In this document: piece by piece, positions 19,267 to 19,275 of the stretch
Numbering within the stretch: position 1 is the first letter of the stretch
Layout of the letters: each line of letters starts with the position of its first letter
Assembly (NCBI GenBank): GCA_015679605.1
Contig: JAAAVE010000355.1
Location: 2,292-21,566, forward strand
Source: Podila epigama
Lineage: Eukaryota; Mortierellomycota; Mortierellomycetes; Mortierellales; Mortierellaceae
Direction: 5' to 3'
DNA length: 19,275 bases
The notes under the pieces: generated by a model
Seen by the model: the letters and a program-made list of their open reading frames with translations, nothing else
What the model was told of the DNA's origin: nothing
Databases searched by the model: none
Position numbers and translations under genes: made by a program

Positions 19267-19275
19267 GGGGGGGGG
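19267..19275. other. Terminal G9 run, likely contig end
   Basis: The window stops in nine G residues directly after the VPS45 end, where a last intron would be expected. This is typical of an assembly edge or a sequencing artefact rather than biology. Confidence 0.5.

Noticed and set aside
1-19275. tRNA, rRNA or CRISPR arrays
   Set aside because: No T-loop/box B pattern, rRNA core or regularly spaced repeat-spacer structure was seen by eye; a covariance-model scan could not be run.

Overview
The window reads as nuclear DNA of a filamentous fungus, most likely an early-diverging one (Mucoromycota/Mucorales-like). Genes carry short GT-AG introns of roughly 95-240 bases, upstream regions are pyrimidine- and CA-rich, homopolymer A/T runs are common, and a decayed Fanzor (eukaryotic TnpB-like) copy is present. 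The phylum is an inference from gene style and recognised families. The kingdom is well supported by a HET-C2-type glycolipid transfer protein, a fungal GH5 glucosylceramide/steryl-glucoside hydrolase and VPS45. The last bases are a run of nine G, which looks like a contig end.

Layout, left to right. (1) 67-4925, minus strand: three tandem paralogues of a multi-pass membrane protein with a TLC (TRAM-LAG1-CLN8)-like domain. Each is split by one phase-1 intron at the same place; the leftmost copy runs off the window. (2) 5707-10320, minus: a four-exon gene for a very long (about 1415 aa) GH5 enzyme of the endoglycoceramidase-related / ergosteryl-beta-glucosidase type. (3) 11665-13019, minus: a five-exon glycolipid transfer protein (GLTP/HET-C2) of 190 aa with all key headgroup-binding residues. 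(4) 13197-14427, minus: broken remains of a Fanzor-like nuclease C-terminus and, just upstream on the same strand, of an XPG/FEN1-like PIN nuclease N-terminus. (5) 14428-15169: a leader/promoter zone with a Cys-rich broken reading frame of unknown origin. (6) 15170-16274, plus: a four-exon TPMT-family (HOL-type) thiol/halide methyltransferase. (7) 16433-19253, plus: VPS45, a Sec1/Munc18-like protein, nine exons visible and probably missing its last few codons.

How they fit together. The TLC family includes ceramide synthases, the GH5 enzyme removes glucose from glucosylceramide or sterol glucoside, and GLTP moves glucosylceramide between membranes. The left 13 kb is therefore a same-strand block with a glycosphingolipid/sterol-glucoside theme. 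That is a hypothesis from gene content, not a shown pathway. The methyltransferase and VPS45 form a separate plus-strand pair only 158 bases apart.

The most unusual features are the PIN-nuclease fragment lying directly upstream of the Fanzor fragment, and two apparent GC-AG introns with strong GCAAGT donors (first TLC gene and VPS45 intron 1). All gene models are manual splices judged by frame, splice consensus and family similarity, and no search was run.
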